Assembly (NCBI RefSeq): GCF_004307015.1
Contig: NZ_SIJL01000008.1
Coordinates: 81,047-113,300, forward strand
Length of the DNA stretch: 32,254 bases
Reading direction: 5' to 3'
DNA from: Thermus thermamylovorans
GTDB lineage: Bacteria; Deinococcota; Deinococci; Deinococcales; Thermaceae
This document shows, piece by piece, positions 8,268 through 16,264 of the stretch (position 1 is its first letter; the number at the start of each line of letters is the position of its first letter). A model generated the notes under the pieces. That model was not told the DNA's origin. It saw nothing but the letters and a program-made list of their open reading frames with translations, and ran no database searches. A program made the position numbers and the translations under genes.

Positions 8268-9216
8268 GGTTTGCGGCCAGAAAGCCCAGGTGGAGCTTCG
8301 GGGCAGGGGCTTTTCCCTGTGCAAGGAGCACTACCTGGAGTGGTTTGTCAAGGAAACCGAGCGCGCCATCCGCCGCCACCGGATGCTCCAACCGGGCGAG
8401 CGGGTTTTGGTGGCGGTTTCCGGGGGCAAGGACTCCCTGGCCCTTTGGGACGTCCTCCACCGCCTTGGCTACCGGGCGGTGGGCCTTCACCTGCAGCTCG
8501 GCATCGGGGCGTACTCGGAAAGGAGCCTCGAGGTCACCCAGGCCTTCGCCCGGGAGCGGGGCCTGGAGCTTCTGGTGGTGGACCTCCGCCAGGCCTACGG
8601 CTTCGGGGTGCCGGAGCTCGCGGAGCTCTCGGGGCGGGTGGCCTGCTCCGCCTGCGGGCTTTCCAAGCGCTACATCCTCAACCAGGTGGCGGTGGAGGGG
8701 GGCTTTAGGGCCGTGGCCACGGGGCACAACCTGGACGACGAGGCGGCGGTCCTCTTCGGGAACCTCCTCAACCCCCAGGAGGACGCCCTGGCCCGCCAGA
8801 GCCCCGTGCTTCCCGAGCGCCCGGGCCTCGCCGCCCGGGTCAAGCCCTTCTACCGCTTCAGCGAACGGGAGGTCCTCTCCTACACCCTCCTGAGGGGCAT
8901 CCGCTACCTGCACGAGGAGTGCCCCAACGCCAAGGGGGCCAAGGGCCTCCTCTACAAGGAGGCTCTGAACCGGGTGGAACAGGAGATGCCCGGGGCCAAG
9001 CTCCGCTTTCTTGAGGGTTTCCTCGAAGAGATCCAGCCCCGCCTGCAGGCGGGGGAGGAGGTGGCCCTGCGGGAGTGCCAGCGCTGCGGCTACCCCACCA
9101 CGGGGGCGGTCTGCTCCTTCTGCCGCATGTGGGAGGCGGTGTACCGCCGGGCCCAGCGGCGGCGCCTCCTCCCCGAAGGGGCGGCCTTTTCCCCCAAGGC
9201 CCCGGTCAGGTCCTAG
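8257..9216 (+). CDS. ttuA: TtuA, tRNA-5-methyluridine(54) 2-sulfurtransferase
   Basis: A 319-residue ATP-dependent tRNA thiolase of the TtuA/TtcA family. It activates U54 with ATP and accepts sulfur from TtuB, giving 2-thioribothymidine that stabilises tRNA at high temperature. It has an N-terminal zinc motif (Cys3, Cys6, Cys22, His25), a PP-loop SGGKDS (55-60), iron-sulfur ligands Cys130 and Cys133 (ACSACGLSKR) and Cys222, and a C-terminal zinc motif CQRCGYP...CSFC. The ATG at 8257 reproduces the family numbering of the cluster cysteines. A GTG at 8245 would add only MKAA. It follows ttuB with overlap and ends 11 bases inside the convergent treS frame. Confidence 0.95.
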   Translation: MVCRVCGQKAQVELRGRGFSLCKEHYLEWFVKETERAIRRHRMLQPGERVLVAVSGGKDSLALWDVLHRLGYRAVGLHLQLGIGAYSERSLEVTQAFARERGLELLVVDLRQAYGFGVPELAELSGRVACSACGLSKRYILNQVAVEGGFRAVATGHNLDDEAAVLFGNLLNPQEDALARQSPVLPERPGLAARVKPFYRFSEREVLSYTLLRGIRYLHEECPNAKGAKGLLYKEALNRVEQEMPGAKLRFLEGFLEEIQPRLQAGEEVALRECQRCGYPTTGAVCSFCRMWEAVYRRAQRRRLLPEGAAFSPKAPVRS

Positions 9217-12088
9217 CCTGCCAGCGCTCCAGCACCCTGAGCCGGCTCGGCCGCTCCTCCCGCCACCGCTGCCGCTCGGCCAGGAGGCGCATGGCCTCGG
9301 GGAAACCCTCCTCGGGCCAGCCCTCCTGGGAGGTCTCCCGGTAGGCCTGGAGGAGGGCTTCCTCCAGGAAGTCCGCGGCCGGGTCCACCCACGCCTCGAG
9401 GCCCTCCTCCCGTTCCGCGGCCAGGTAAAGGGCCCGCTCCAGGTCGTAGGCCAGGCGGGCCAGGTCCTTTAGGGGCGAGCCCCGCTCCCCGCGGCCCAGG
9501 GCCAGGAGGTAGACCTCCCCCTCCAGGGCCAGGAAGGCCCCCAGGCCCCGGTTGAGGAGGGGCACCCCCACCCCCTCCCCCTCGGCCTCCCGCAGGGCCC
9601 GGTGCAGGAGGGCCAGCCGGACCCCCAGGAGCCGGGCCAGGGCCTCCAGCTCCCGCAGGGCCTCGGCCAGAAGCCCCCTGGCCCCCCCGTCGGGGGCGTG
9701 GCCCCGGAGCCGCAAAAGCCCCTCCAGGGCCAGGCCCTCCGCCAGGGCGAAGGCCTCCTGGGGGCGGCCCGGGGGTAGGGCCCCGCTCAGGGCCAGGACC
9801 CGGCGCCGCTCCCCCCGCTCCCAGTAGAGCCCCCCCTGCGCCCCCAGGGCCCAGGGAAGGCCCAGGCGGGGGAGGAGGCTTTCCGTGCGCTCCAAGCCCC
9901 CGTCCTGGACCAGGCCCACCTGGAGCCACACCCCTTCCCCCGCCGCCAGGCCGGGGTGGAGGAGCTCCAGCCCCTCGGGGACCGGCCCCCGGTGCCGCCC
10001 CCGGTAGTGGGCCCGCAGGCTTCGCCCCTCAAAGCCTTGGGCCAGGCGCCGCAGGAGGAGGGAGTAGAAACCGGGGTCCTGGGAGAGCTCGAAGAAGTGG
10101 CCCCCCCCGCCCCGGACGCCGGCGAAAAGCCCCGGGCCCTCCCCCTCGGGGCGGAAGGCGATGGGCAGAAAGACCTCCTGGGCCTCCCCCTGGGCGTCCT
10201 CCAGGCGCAGCAGGGTGAGGTAGAGGGGAGGGTCCTTCTGGAGGCGCAGGGCGTCCAGGAGCTCCACCTCCTTGGGCTTCAGGGCCAGCCAGCTCCGCTC
10301 CCGGAGGGCCCCGGCCAGGGCCTGGAGGAAGGCGGCCCGGGCCCCCTCCTCCGCCAGGGTGTCGATGAAAAGCCCCTCCACCCCCCCCGCCAGGGGAACC
10401 GCGGGCACCCGCTGGGGGGCCTCCTCCGCCCAGTCGGGGAGGTGGAGGCGCTCCACTTCCTCCCGGGGCCTCAAGGCGAAGAGGGCGAAGCCGTGGGGCC
10501 CCAAGGAGAGCCGGTAGCGCCCCTCCACCGGGGGGAAGGGGCTTTGCGAGAAGAGCTCCACGGGGACGAGGCTCACCTCCCCCTCCAGGGGGAGGTCGAA
10601 GGCCTGGGTGTAGCGGGAGAGGTTGGCCACCACCAGGACCCTCTCCTCCCCGTACTCCCGCAGGTAGGCCAGGATGCGGCGGTTGGCCACGGGCAGGAGG
10701 CGCAGCCCCCCCCGGCCGAAGACCCGGGCGTGCTGGCGGCGGAGGACCAGGAAGCGCCGGACGAAGTTGAGGAGGGAGTGGGGGTTCTCCCCCTGGGCCT
10801 CCACGTTGACGAACTGGTAGCTGTAGGGCCCCTCGCTCACCGGGGGCAGGTACAGGCGGTGGTAGGGGGCGCGGGAGAAGCCCGCGTTGCGGTCCGCGGA
10901 CCACTGCATGGGGGTCCTGACCCCGTTCCGGTCCCCCAGGAAGGGGTTGTCCCCCATGCCGATCTCGTCCCCGTAGTAGAGGACGGGGCTCCCCTTGAGG
11001 GTGAAGAGGAGGGCGTGGAGGAGCTCGTACCGCCTCCGGTCCCCCCCCAGAAGGGGCATGAGGCGGCGGCGGATCCCCAGGTTGAGGCGGAAGCGGGGGT
11101 CGGGGGCGTAGACCTCCCAGAGGAACTCCCGCTCCTCCTCCGTGACCTTCTCCAGGGTGAGCTCGTCGTGATTGCGCAGGAAGAGGGCCCACTGGGCGGT
11201 CTCGGGGATCCCCTCCGTCTCCCGCAGCATGGCCTCGATGGGCCCCCGGTCCTCCCGGCGCAGGGCCAGGAAGATCCGGGGCATCAGGGGGAAGTTGTAG
11301 GCCATGTGCACCCCGTCCCCCTCTCCGAAGTAGGGGAGGGTCTCCTCGGGCCACATGTTGGCCTCGGCCAGGAGGACCTTCCCCGGCCCGTAGCGCTCGT
11401 CCAGGGCCTTGCGCAGGCGCTTCACCGCCGCGATGGTCTCGGGGAGGTTTTCGCAGCTGGTCCCCTCCCGCTCGTAGAGGTAGGGGATGGCGTCCAGGCG
11501 GAAGCCGTCCACCCCCAGGTCGGCCCAGAAGAACATCACCTGGTGCATGGCCCGCTCCACCTCGGGGTTGTCCCAGTTGAGGTCCGGCTGGTGGTGGTAG
11601 AAGCGGTGCCAGTAGTAGGCCCCGGCCACCGGGTCGTAGGTCCAGTTGCTGGGCTCGAAGTCCTGGAAGATCACCCGAACCCCCTGGTACTTCTCGGGGG
11701 TGTCGCTCCACACGTAGAAGTCCCGCATGGGGCTCCCCGGCCGCCTGGCCTCCTGGAACCAGGGGTGGTCGCTGGAGGTGTGGTTGAGGACCAGCTCCAC
11801 GATCACCCGCATCCCCCTTCCCCGGGCCTCGTCCAGAAAGCGCCGGAAGTCCTCCAGGCTGCCGTGGACGGGGAGGATCCGGTAGTAGTCGGCGATGTCG
11901 TACCCGTCGTCCCGCAAGGGGGACTGGAAGAAGGGCATGAGCCAGAGGGTGTCCACCCCCAGGGCCTCGAGGTAGGGGAGCTTCTGCCGCAGCCCCTCGA
12001 AGTCCCCGTAGCCGTCGTCGTTGGCGTCGAAGAAGGAGCGCACGTGGAGCTGGTAGATGACCGCGTCCTGGTACCAGAGGGGGTCCAC
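9206..12088 (-). CDS. treS: Trehalose synthase (maltose alpha-D-glucosyltransferase) with degenerate maltokinase-like C-terminal region
   Basis: A 960-residue GH13 enzyme that interconverts maltose and trehalose by intramolecular rearrangement. The catalytic barrel (about 1-450) shows all motifs: LVLNHTSSDHPW near 99-110, nucleophile Asp199 (DGFRLDA), acid/base Glu242 (LLAEANMWPEE) and Asp308 (FLRNHDE). A beta domain extends to about 550. The long C-terminal region ends with SPLKDLARLAYDLERALY near 871, reminiscent of maltokinase (Pep2), but the kinase HGDxHxGQ and DFEG motifs are absent. Thermus TreS proteins are known to be about this long. The GTG start lies nine bases after otsB's stop, so otsA-otsB-treS is one unit. 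The 3' end overlaps ttuA by 11 bases. Confidence 0.95.
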   Translation of the reverse strand: MDPLWYQDAVIYQLHVRSFFDANDDGYGDFEGLRQKLPYLEALGVDTLWLMPFFQSPLRDDGYDIADYYRILPVHGSLEDFRRFLDEARGRGMRVIVELVLNHTSSDHPWFQEARRPGSPMRDFYVWSDTPEKYQGVRVIFQDFEPSNWTYDPVAGAYYWHRFYHHQPDLNWDNPEVERAMHQVMFFWADLGVDGFRLDAIPYLYEREGTSCENLPETIAAVKRLRKALDERYGPGKVLLAEANMWPEETLPYFGEGDGVHMAYNFPLMPRIFLALRREDRGPIEAMLRETEGIPETAQWALFLRNHDELTLEKVTEEEREFLWEVYAPDPRFRLNLGIRRRLMPLLGGDRRRYELLHALLFTLKGSPVLYYGDEIGMGDNPFLGDRNGVRTPMQWSADRNAGFSRAPYHRLYLPPVSEGPYSYQFVNVEAQGENPHSLLNFVRRFLVLRRQHARVFGRGGLRLLPVANRRILAYLREYGEERVLVVANLSRYTQAFDLPLEGEVSLVPVELFSQSPFPPVEGRYRLSLGPHGFALFALRPREEVERLHLPDWAEEAPQRVPAVPLAGGVEGLFIDTLAEEGARAAFLQALAGALRERSWLALKPKEVELLDALRLQKDPPLYLTLLRLEDAQGEAQEVFLPIAFRPEGEGPGLFAGVRGGGGHFFELSQDPGFYSLLLRRLAQGFEGRSLRAHYRGRHRGPVPEGLELLHPGLAAGEGVWLQVGLVQDGGLERTESLLPRLGLPWALGAQGGLYWERGERRRVLALSGALPPGRPQEAFALAEGLALEGLLRLRGHAPDGGARGLLAEALRELEALARLLGVRLALLHRALREAEGEGVGVPLLNRGLGAFLALEGEVYLLALGRGERGSPLKDLARLAYDLERALYLAAEREEGLEAWVDPAADFLEEALLQAYRETSQEGWPEEGFPEAMRLLAERQRWREERPSRLRVLERWQART

Positions 12089-12097
12089 GGCCCAAAT

Positions 12098-12796
12098 CTA
12101 GGGCCCCGGGAGGTAGGTTTTCAAGTAGTCCAGGACCGCCTCCACGTCCCTGAGCCGCCCCCCGGCCTGGGTAGGGCCTTCCCCCACCTTGAGGGTGAGG
12201 CCGAGGCCCTTGAGGGCCCGGAAGGCGGCCTCGTCGGTGAGGTCGTCCCCCACGTAGACCGGGGTGCGCCCGGGGTGGCGCCGGAGGAGGCGGAGGGCGG
12301 CCTGGCCCTTGTCCACCCCCTTGGGCTTGAGCTCCAGCACCATCTTGCCGGGGAGGGCCTCGAGGCCGAGCCGCTCCAGGAGCTCCCCTTGGGCCTCCAG
12401 CCAGGCCTCCAGGCAGGCCCGCGCCTTTGCCTCGTCCGCCGCCTCCCGGAAGTGCAGGGCCAGGGCGAAGCCCTTGTCCTCCACCCGCACCCCGGGGCAG
12501 ACGGGGAGCCGGGGGCGCAGGGGGGCGAGGTCCACGGGGAAGAGGGGCCGGGCCTCCCCCCCCACCACCCCCTCCTCCAGGCCGTGCCCCCCCACCACGG
12601 GGAGGCCGGGAAGGGGGAGGAGGCGGGCCAGGTCCGCCACCCGCCGCCCCGTGATCACGTAGAGAGGGTAGCGGGCCATGAGCCCCTTGAGCACCTCCAG
12701 GGCCTCGGGGTGGGGGAGGGCCTCCTCGGGCCTCGGGGCGATGGGGGCCAGGGTGCCGTCGTAGTCCAGGAGGAAAAGGGGGTTTGCCGCCCGCAT
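12098..12796 (-). CDS. otsB: Trehalose-6-phosphate phosphatase
   Basis: A 232-residue HAD-superfamily phosphatase that removes phosphate from trehalose-6-phosphate made by OtsA. Motif I DYDGT (Asp11 nucleophile, Asp13 general acid), a Lys in the KGVDKG region, and VGDDLTDEAAF, whose aspartates hold magnesium, are all present. Length is normal. The frame stays open far upstream, but that is the antisense-like shadow of otsA. The correct ATG forms TGATG with the otsA stop, so the two are translationally coupled. It is the middle gene of otsA-otsB-treS. Confidence 0.95.
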   Translation of the reverse strand: MRAANPLFLLDYDGTLAPIAPRPEEALPHPEALEVLKGLMARYPLYVITGRRVADLARLLPLPGLPVVGGHGLEEGVVGGEARPLFPVDLAPLRPRLPVCPGVRVEDKGFALALHFREAADEAKARACLEAWLEAQGELLERLGLEALPGKMVLELKPKGVDKGQAALRLLRRHPGRTPVYVGDDLTDEAAFRALKGLGLTLKVGEGPTQAGGRLRDVEAVLDYLKTYLPGP

Positions 12797-14139
12797 CAGC
12801 CCTCCAGGGAGGCCAGGAAACGCTCCGCCCAGCCCTGGACCTCCAGGGCCTCCACCCGCCCCTTGAGGGCCTCGAGGCGCTCCTGGCGCTCGCCCAGGGG
12901 CATCCTCAGGGCCCGGTCCAGGGTGGCCGCCATCCCGTCCAGGTCGTAGGGGTTCACCAGGAGGGCCTCTTTCAGGTACTCCGCCGCCCCCGCCAGGGAG
13001 GAGAGGACCAGGACCCCTTCCCCGGCGGTGTAGGCGTACTCCAGGGCCACCAGGTTCATCCCGTCCCGCAAGGGGGTGATGAAGGCCACGTCCGCCGCCC
13101 GGTAGAAGGCGGCGAGCTCCTCCTGGCTGTAGGTCTGGTAGAAGTAGCGCAAGGGCACCCAGTCCTCCCGCAGGAAGTTCCCCAGGATCCTCCCCGCGGC
13201 CTCGTCCACCCGGCGCTTGAGCTCCCGGTAGGCGGCCACGGAGGTGCGGCTCGGGGTGGCGATCTGGAAGAAGGCCACCCGGCCCCGCCAGTGGGGGTAG
13301 GACTGCAGGAGGCGCTCGTAGGCCAGGAGCCGTTCCAGCACCCCCTTGGTGTAGTCCAGCCGGTCCACCCCCAGGATGAGGCGGTCGGCCCCGGCGAGCC
13401 GCCGCAGGGCCCGGGCGTGGGCCCCCACCCCGGGGTCCTCGGCCAGCTCCCGGAAGCGGCGGGTGTCGATCCCCAGGGGGTGGGCCTCCACCCGCACGGA
13501 GCGCTCCCCCACCCGCACCCGGTTCCCCTCCACGGGGAAGCCGTAGTAGGCCGCGGTGCGGAGGAAGTTCTCCACGTACTCCGGGGTATGGAAGCCCACC
13601 AGGTCCGCCCCCAGGACCCCCTCCACCAGGGCCCTCCCCCAGGGGAGGATGCGGAAGACCCCGCTGGAGGGCCAGGGGATGTGGAAGAAGAAGCCGATGG
13701 GGGCCCGGATCCGCTCCCGCAAAAGCCCCGGCAGGAGGAGGAGGTGGTAGTCCTGGACGAAGACCACGTCCCCTTCCCGCCAGGCCCCGCTCACCGCCTC
13801 GGCGAAGCGGCGGTTGACCCGCAGGTAGTCCTGGAAGTGCTCCCGCCTTAGCTCCACCCGTTCCAGGAAGTAGTGGCACAGGGGCCAGAGCACCCGGTTG
13901 GCGAACCCCCCGTAGTAGCCCTGCCACTCCCGCTCGGTCAGGGGGACCCGGAGGAGGCGCACCCGGCTTTCCCGGGGAGGGGCGATGGGTTTCTCCCCCC
14001 ACTCCCCCGCGGCCACCCAGACCCCGCCCCGGGCCTCCAGCACCGGCAGGAGGGCGGTGGCCAGCCCGCCCACCGCCGGGGCCAGGCCCTCGGGGGTCAG
14101 GCGGAAGGGGGCGCGGTTGGCCACGACGATGAGGCTCAC
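12796..14139 (-). CDS. otsA: Trehalose-6-phosphate synthase (GT20)
   Basis: A 447-residue retaining glycosyltransferase that joins glucose from an NDP-glucose donor to glucose-6-phosphate. It shows the N-terminal VVANRAPF and the VGGLATAL loop, Asp130 (VQDYH), His154 (FFHIPWPSS), the donor-phosphate residues Arg260 and Lys265 (GVDRLDYTKG), RDGMN at 358-362, and ALEYA. All are standard OtsA residues and the length is typical. The start is GTG. It has no Shine-Dalgarno sequence but has TAAGCT six bases upstream, which fits leaderless initiation. It is the first gene of the leftward trehalose operon, divergent from the betaine-type transporter. Confidence 0.95.
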   Translation of the reverse strand: MSLIVVANRAPFRLTPEGLAPAVGGLATALLPVLEARGGVWVAAGEWGEKPIAPPRESRVRLLRVPLTEREWQGYYGGFANRVLWPLCHYFLERVELRREHFQDYLRVNRRFAEAVSGAWREGDVVFVQDYHLLLLPGLLRERIRAPIGFFFHIPWPSSGVFRILPWGRALVEGVLGADLVGFHTPEYVENFLRTAAYYGFPVEGNRVRVGERSVRVEAHPLGIDTRRFRELAEDPGVGAHARALRRLAGADRLILGVDRLDYTKGVLERLLAYERLLQSYPHWRGRVAFFQIATPSRTSVAAYRELKRRVDEAAGRILGNFLREDWVPLRYFYQTYSQEELAAFYRAADVAFITPLRDGMNLVALEYAYTAGEGVLVLSSLAGAAEYLKEALLVNPYDLDGMAATLDRALRMPLGERQERLEALKGRVEALEVQGWAERFLASLEG

Positions 14140-14151
14140 AGAAACAGCTTA
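14140..14151 (-). promoter_or_regulatory. Leaderless-type promoter of otsA (TAAGCT, 6 nt, GTG)
   Basis: On the minus strand TAAGCT spans 14151-14146 and six bases separate it from the GTG at 14139. No ribosome-binding site is present. It has the same geometry as the acuB, hom and queG starts. Confidence 0.55.
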
Positions 14152-14178
14152 TCCCCAAGGCCCCCTGCCCGTGGGGGG

Positions 14179-14207
14179 ATGAAAAAAAGGCCAAGGCCTT
14201 TAGTCAA
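14179..14207 (-). promoter_or_regulatory. Sigma-A-like promoter with a palindrome in its spacer, upstream of otsA
   Basis: On the minus strand TTGACT (14207-14202) is separated by exactly 17 bp from TTTCAT (14184-14179). The spacer contains the perfect inverted repeat AAAGGCC-AA/TT-GGCCTTT (14186-14201). A palindrome between -35 and -10 is a classic repressor-operator position. Read differently, the palindrome followed by a T-run on the minus strand resembles a small intrinsic terminator that would stop leftward readthrough into otsA. Both readings are inference. Confidence 0.4.
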
Positions 14208-14270
14208 AGCTAAGCATTCCTCCCTCCCCTCCAACACGCCGTTTCCTCGGGGGGCCTGCGGGGTCCGCCA

Positions 14271-14287
14271 AGGCCCGATGAGGGCCT
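14271..14287. repeat. Inverted repeat in the divergent otsA/proX control region
   Basis: AGGCCC (14271-14276) and GGGCCT (14282-14287) flank GATGA. The 213-bp divergent gap 14140-14352 holds this repeat, the otsA promoter candidates, and proX signals: TAAGGT at 14326-14331 and the strong ribosome-binding site GGAGGTGAT at 14340-14348. It could be an operator for co-regulating both directions, but a 6-bp repeat is weak evidence in GC-rich DNA. Confidence 0.3.
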
Positions 14288-14352
14288 GGCCCCGCCGCCT
14301 TCCTCCCGTTCTCATGGGGCGGGTCTAAGGTGGTCTTCCGGAGGTGATAGGG

Positions 14353-15363
14353 ATGCGTTGGCCATCGGCTATGCTCCTCGTCCTCTTCCTGCTCCTGGGC
14401 CTGGGCCAGGCCCAGCGCTGCAGCACCCAGAGGCCCATCGTCTTCGCCGATTACGACTGGGAAAGCGCCCGGGTCCACAACCGCATCGCCCAGTTCATCC
14501 TGGAAAGGGGTTATGGTTGCCGCACGGACACCCTGCCCGGCACCTCGATCCCCCTGCTCACGGGGCTGGCCCGGGGCAACGTGCACGTGTCCATGGAGAT
14601 CTGGTACAACCTGAACCGGGAGGCCATCGAGCCCCTGGAGGCCCAGGGGCGCATCCAGCGCCTGGGGGTGAACTTCCCCGATGCGGTGCAGGGGTGGTTC
14701 GTCCCCACCTACGTGGTCCGGGGGGATCCCCAGCGGGGCATCCGGCCCATGGCCCCCTCCCTGCGCTCGGTCTTCGACCTGCCCCGGTACAAGGAGCTCT
14801 TCCGCGACCCCGAGGAGCCCAGCAAGGGGCGCTTCTACAACGGGGTTCTGGGCTGGTTCGCGGAGCGGATCAACACCCGCAAGCTCTACGCCTACGGCCT
14901 CCTGGACCACTTCACCAACTTCCGCCCGGGGACCGGGGAGGCCCTGGCGGCGGCCATCGCCTCCGCCTACCAGCGGGGGCAGCCCATCCTCTTCTACCAC
15001 TGGGGCCCCACCTGGGTCCTGGGCCGCTTCGACCTGACCATGCTGGAGGAACCCCCCTTTGACCCCGAGGTCTGGCGGGAGCTGGAGCGGGAGGAGAGGC
15101 CCCGCCGGGCGGTGGCCTTCCCCCGGGAGGAGGTCTACATCGCCGTGAACACCCGCCTCCTGCGGGAGGCCCCCGAGGCGGTGGAGTTCCTGCGCCGCTA
15201 CCGCACCTCCAACCAGCTGGTGAGCGAGCTGCTGGCCTACATGGAGGCCAACCGGGCCACGGAGGAGGAGGTGGCCCTGCACTTCCTCAGGACCTACCCG
15301 GAGGTCTGGACCGGCTGGGTTCCCGCCGAGGTGGCGGAGAGGGTGCGGCGGGCCCTGAACTGA
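14353..15363 (+). CDS. proX: Glycine betaine/choline-type ABC transporter substrate-binding protein
   Basis: A 336-residue periplasmic receptor of the OpuAC family for betaine, choline or proline-type quaternary amines. A signal peptide covers about residues 1-20 (hydrophobic LLVLFLLLGLG, cleavage near AQA-Q or after it). The mature protein has VFADYDWESARVHNRI, VSMEIWYNLN and FYHWGPTWVL, and its Trp/Tyr-rich segments could form the aromatic cation cage. The ATG at 14353 is chosen over a GTG at 14344 because GGAGGTGAT overlaps that GTG and is well spaced for the ATG. It is the first gene of the rightward operon with proW and proV. Exact ligand is unproven. Confidence 0.88.
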   Translation: MRWPSAMLLVLFLLLGLGQAQRCSTQRPIVFADYDWESARVHNRIAQFILERGYGCRTDTLPGTSIPLLTGLARGNVHVSMEIWYNLNREAIEPLEAQGRIQRLGVNFPDAVQGWFVPTYVVRGDPQRGIRPMAPSLRSVFDLPRYKELFRDPEEPSKGRFYNGVLGWFAERINTRKLYAYGLLDHFTNFRPGTGEALAAAIASAYQRGQPILFYHWGPTWVLGRFDLTMLEEPPFDPEVWRELEREERPRRAVAFPREEVYIAVNTRLLREAPEAVEFLRRYRTSNQLVSELLAYMEANRATEEEVALHFLRTYPEVWTGWVPAEVAERVRRALN

Positions 15364-15415
15364 GCCCGGCCTGGCCTGGGGGGGTCCGCCCTTCCAGGCC
15401 CTATGGAGGTCCGCG

Positions 15416-16264
15416 GTGGAGCTCCCTTTGGGCGAGTGGGTGAACCGGTTGGTGGACGAGCTGGTCTGGCGGTACGGGGAGGTCTTCGAGGGGATTTCCC
15501 AGGGGCTTTTGCGCTTCATCCTGGCCTTCGAGGCCCCCTTCCGGGCCCTCTCCTGGCCCTGGCTGGCGGGAGGGGTGGCCCTTCTGGCCTGGTTCCTGAG
15601 CCGCAGGCTATCCCTGGCCCTGGGGCTGGCCTTCGCCGTGTGGTTGCTGGCGGGCCTGGGCCTTTGGGACCAGGCCATGCAGACCCTGGCCCTGGTGGTC
15701 GCCGCGGTGGTCCTCTCCGTGGCGCTGGGCCTCCCCTTGGGCATCCTCATGGCCAAGAGCGACCGCTTCCGGGGCCTGATGCTCCCCCTGCTGGACGCCA
15801 TGCAGACCATGCCCAGCTTTGTCTACCTCATCCCCGCCCTCCTCCTCTTCGGCCTGGGCAAGGTGCCCGCCCTGCTGGCCACCGTGGTCTACGCCGCCCC
15901 CCCCATGATCCGCCTCACCGACCTGGGCCTGCGCCTGGTGAGCCGGGAGGTGGTGGAGGCAGCGGAGGCCTACGGGGCCACCCCCTGGCAGCGCCTCCTC
16001 AAGGTGGAGCTGCCCCTGGCCCTCCCCAACCTCCTCACCGGGGTGAACCAGACCACCATGATGGCCCTGGCCATGGTGGTCATCGCCTCCATGATCGGGG
16101 CCCGGGGGCTGGGGGAGGAGGTGCTGCTGGGCATCCAGCGGCTGGACGTGGGCCGGGGGGCCGAGGCCGGGGTGGCCATCGTGGCCCTGGCCATCCTCAT
16201 GGATCGCCTGACCCAGGCGGTGGGGCAGCGCAGCCTGCGGCGCTACCGGGAGGAGGGGCGATGA
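15416..16264 (+). CDS. proW: Glycine betaine-type ABC transporter permease
   Basis: A 282-residue permease of the ProW/OpuAB family. Hydrophobic segments span roughly 50-110 and 125-270. The conserved core is visible: a DAMQTMPSFVYLIP segment near 121-134 and the EAA-type coupling loop near 180-200 (VEAAEAYGATPWQ). The GTG start is supported by GGAGGT at 15405-15410 with a five-base spacer. The ATG at 15403 is in a different frame. The stop overlaps the proV start (ATGA), so translation is coupled. Confidence 0.92.
   Translation: MELPLGEWVNRLVDELVWRYGEVFEGISQGLLRFILAFEAPFRALSWPWLAGGVALLAWFLSRRLSLALGLAFAVWLLAGLGLWDQAMQTLALVVAAVVLSVALGLPLGILMAKSDRFRGLMLPLLDAMQTMPSFVYLIPALLLFGLGKVPALLATVVYAAPPMIRLTDLGLRLVSREVVEAAEAYGATPWQRLLKVELPLALPNLLTGVNQTTMMALAMVVIASMIGARGLGEEVLLGIQRLDVGRGAEAGVAIVALAILMDRLTQAVGQRSLRRYREEGR

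Noticed and set aside
9206-9216. 11-bp convergent overlap of ttuA and treS as an unusual feature
   Set aside because: Short 3' overlaps are common in compact Thermus genomes, and both proteins end normally. The 28-bp overlap at 30431-30458 is judged the same way.
9956-12949. A very long plus-strand open frame (997 codons) opposite treS and otsB
   Set aside because: It is an antisense shadow caused by high GC and few stop codons. Its Gly/Pro/Glu-rich translation has no domain, while the minus strand shows complete GH13 motifs.
12797-14194. Upstream extension of the otsB frame across otsA
   Set aside because: The translation is Pro/Gly-rich and low in complexity. OtsA motifs occupy the same DNA, and the true otsB start overlaps the otsA stop as TGATG.
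15403-15415. ATG at 15403 as the proW start
   Set aside because: It is in another frame. GGAGGT at 15405-15410 is correctly placed for GTG at 15416.
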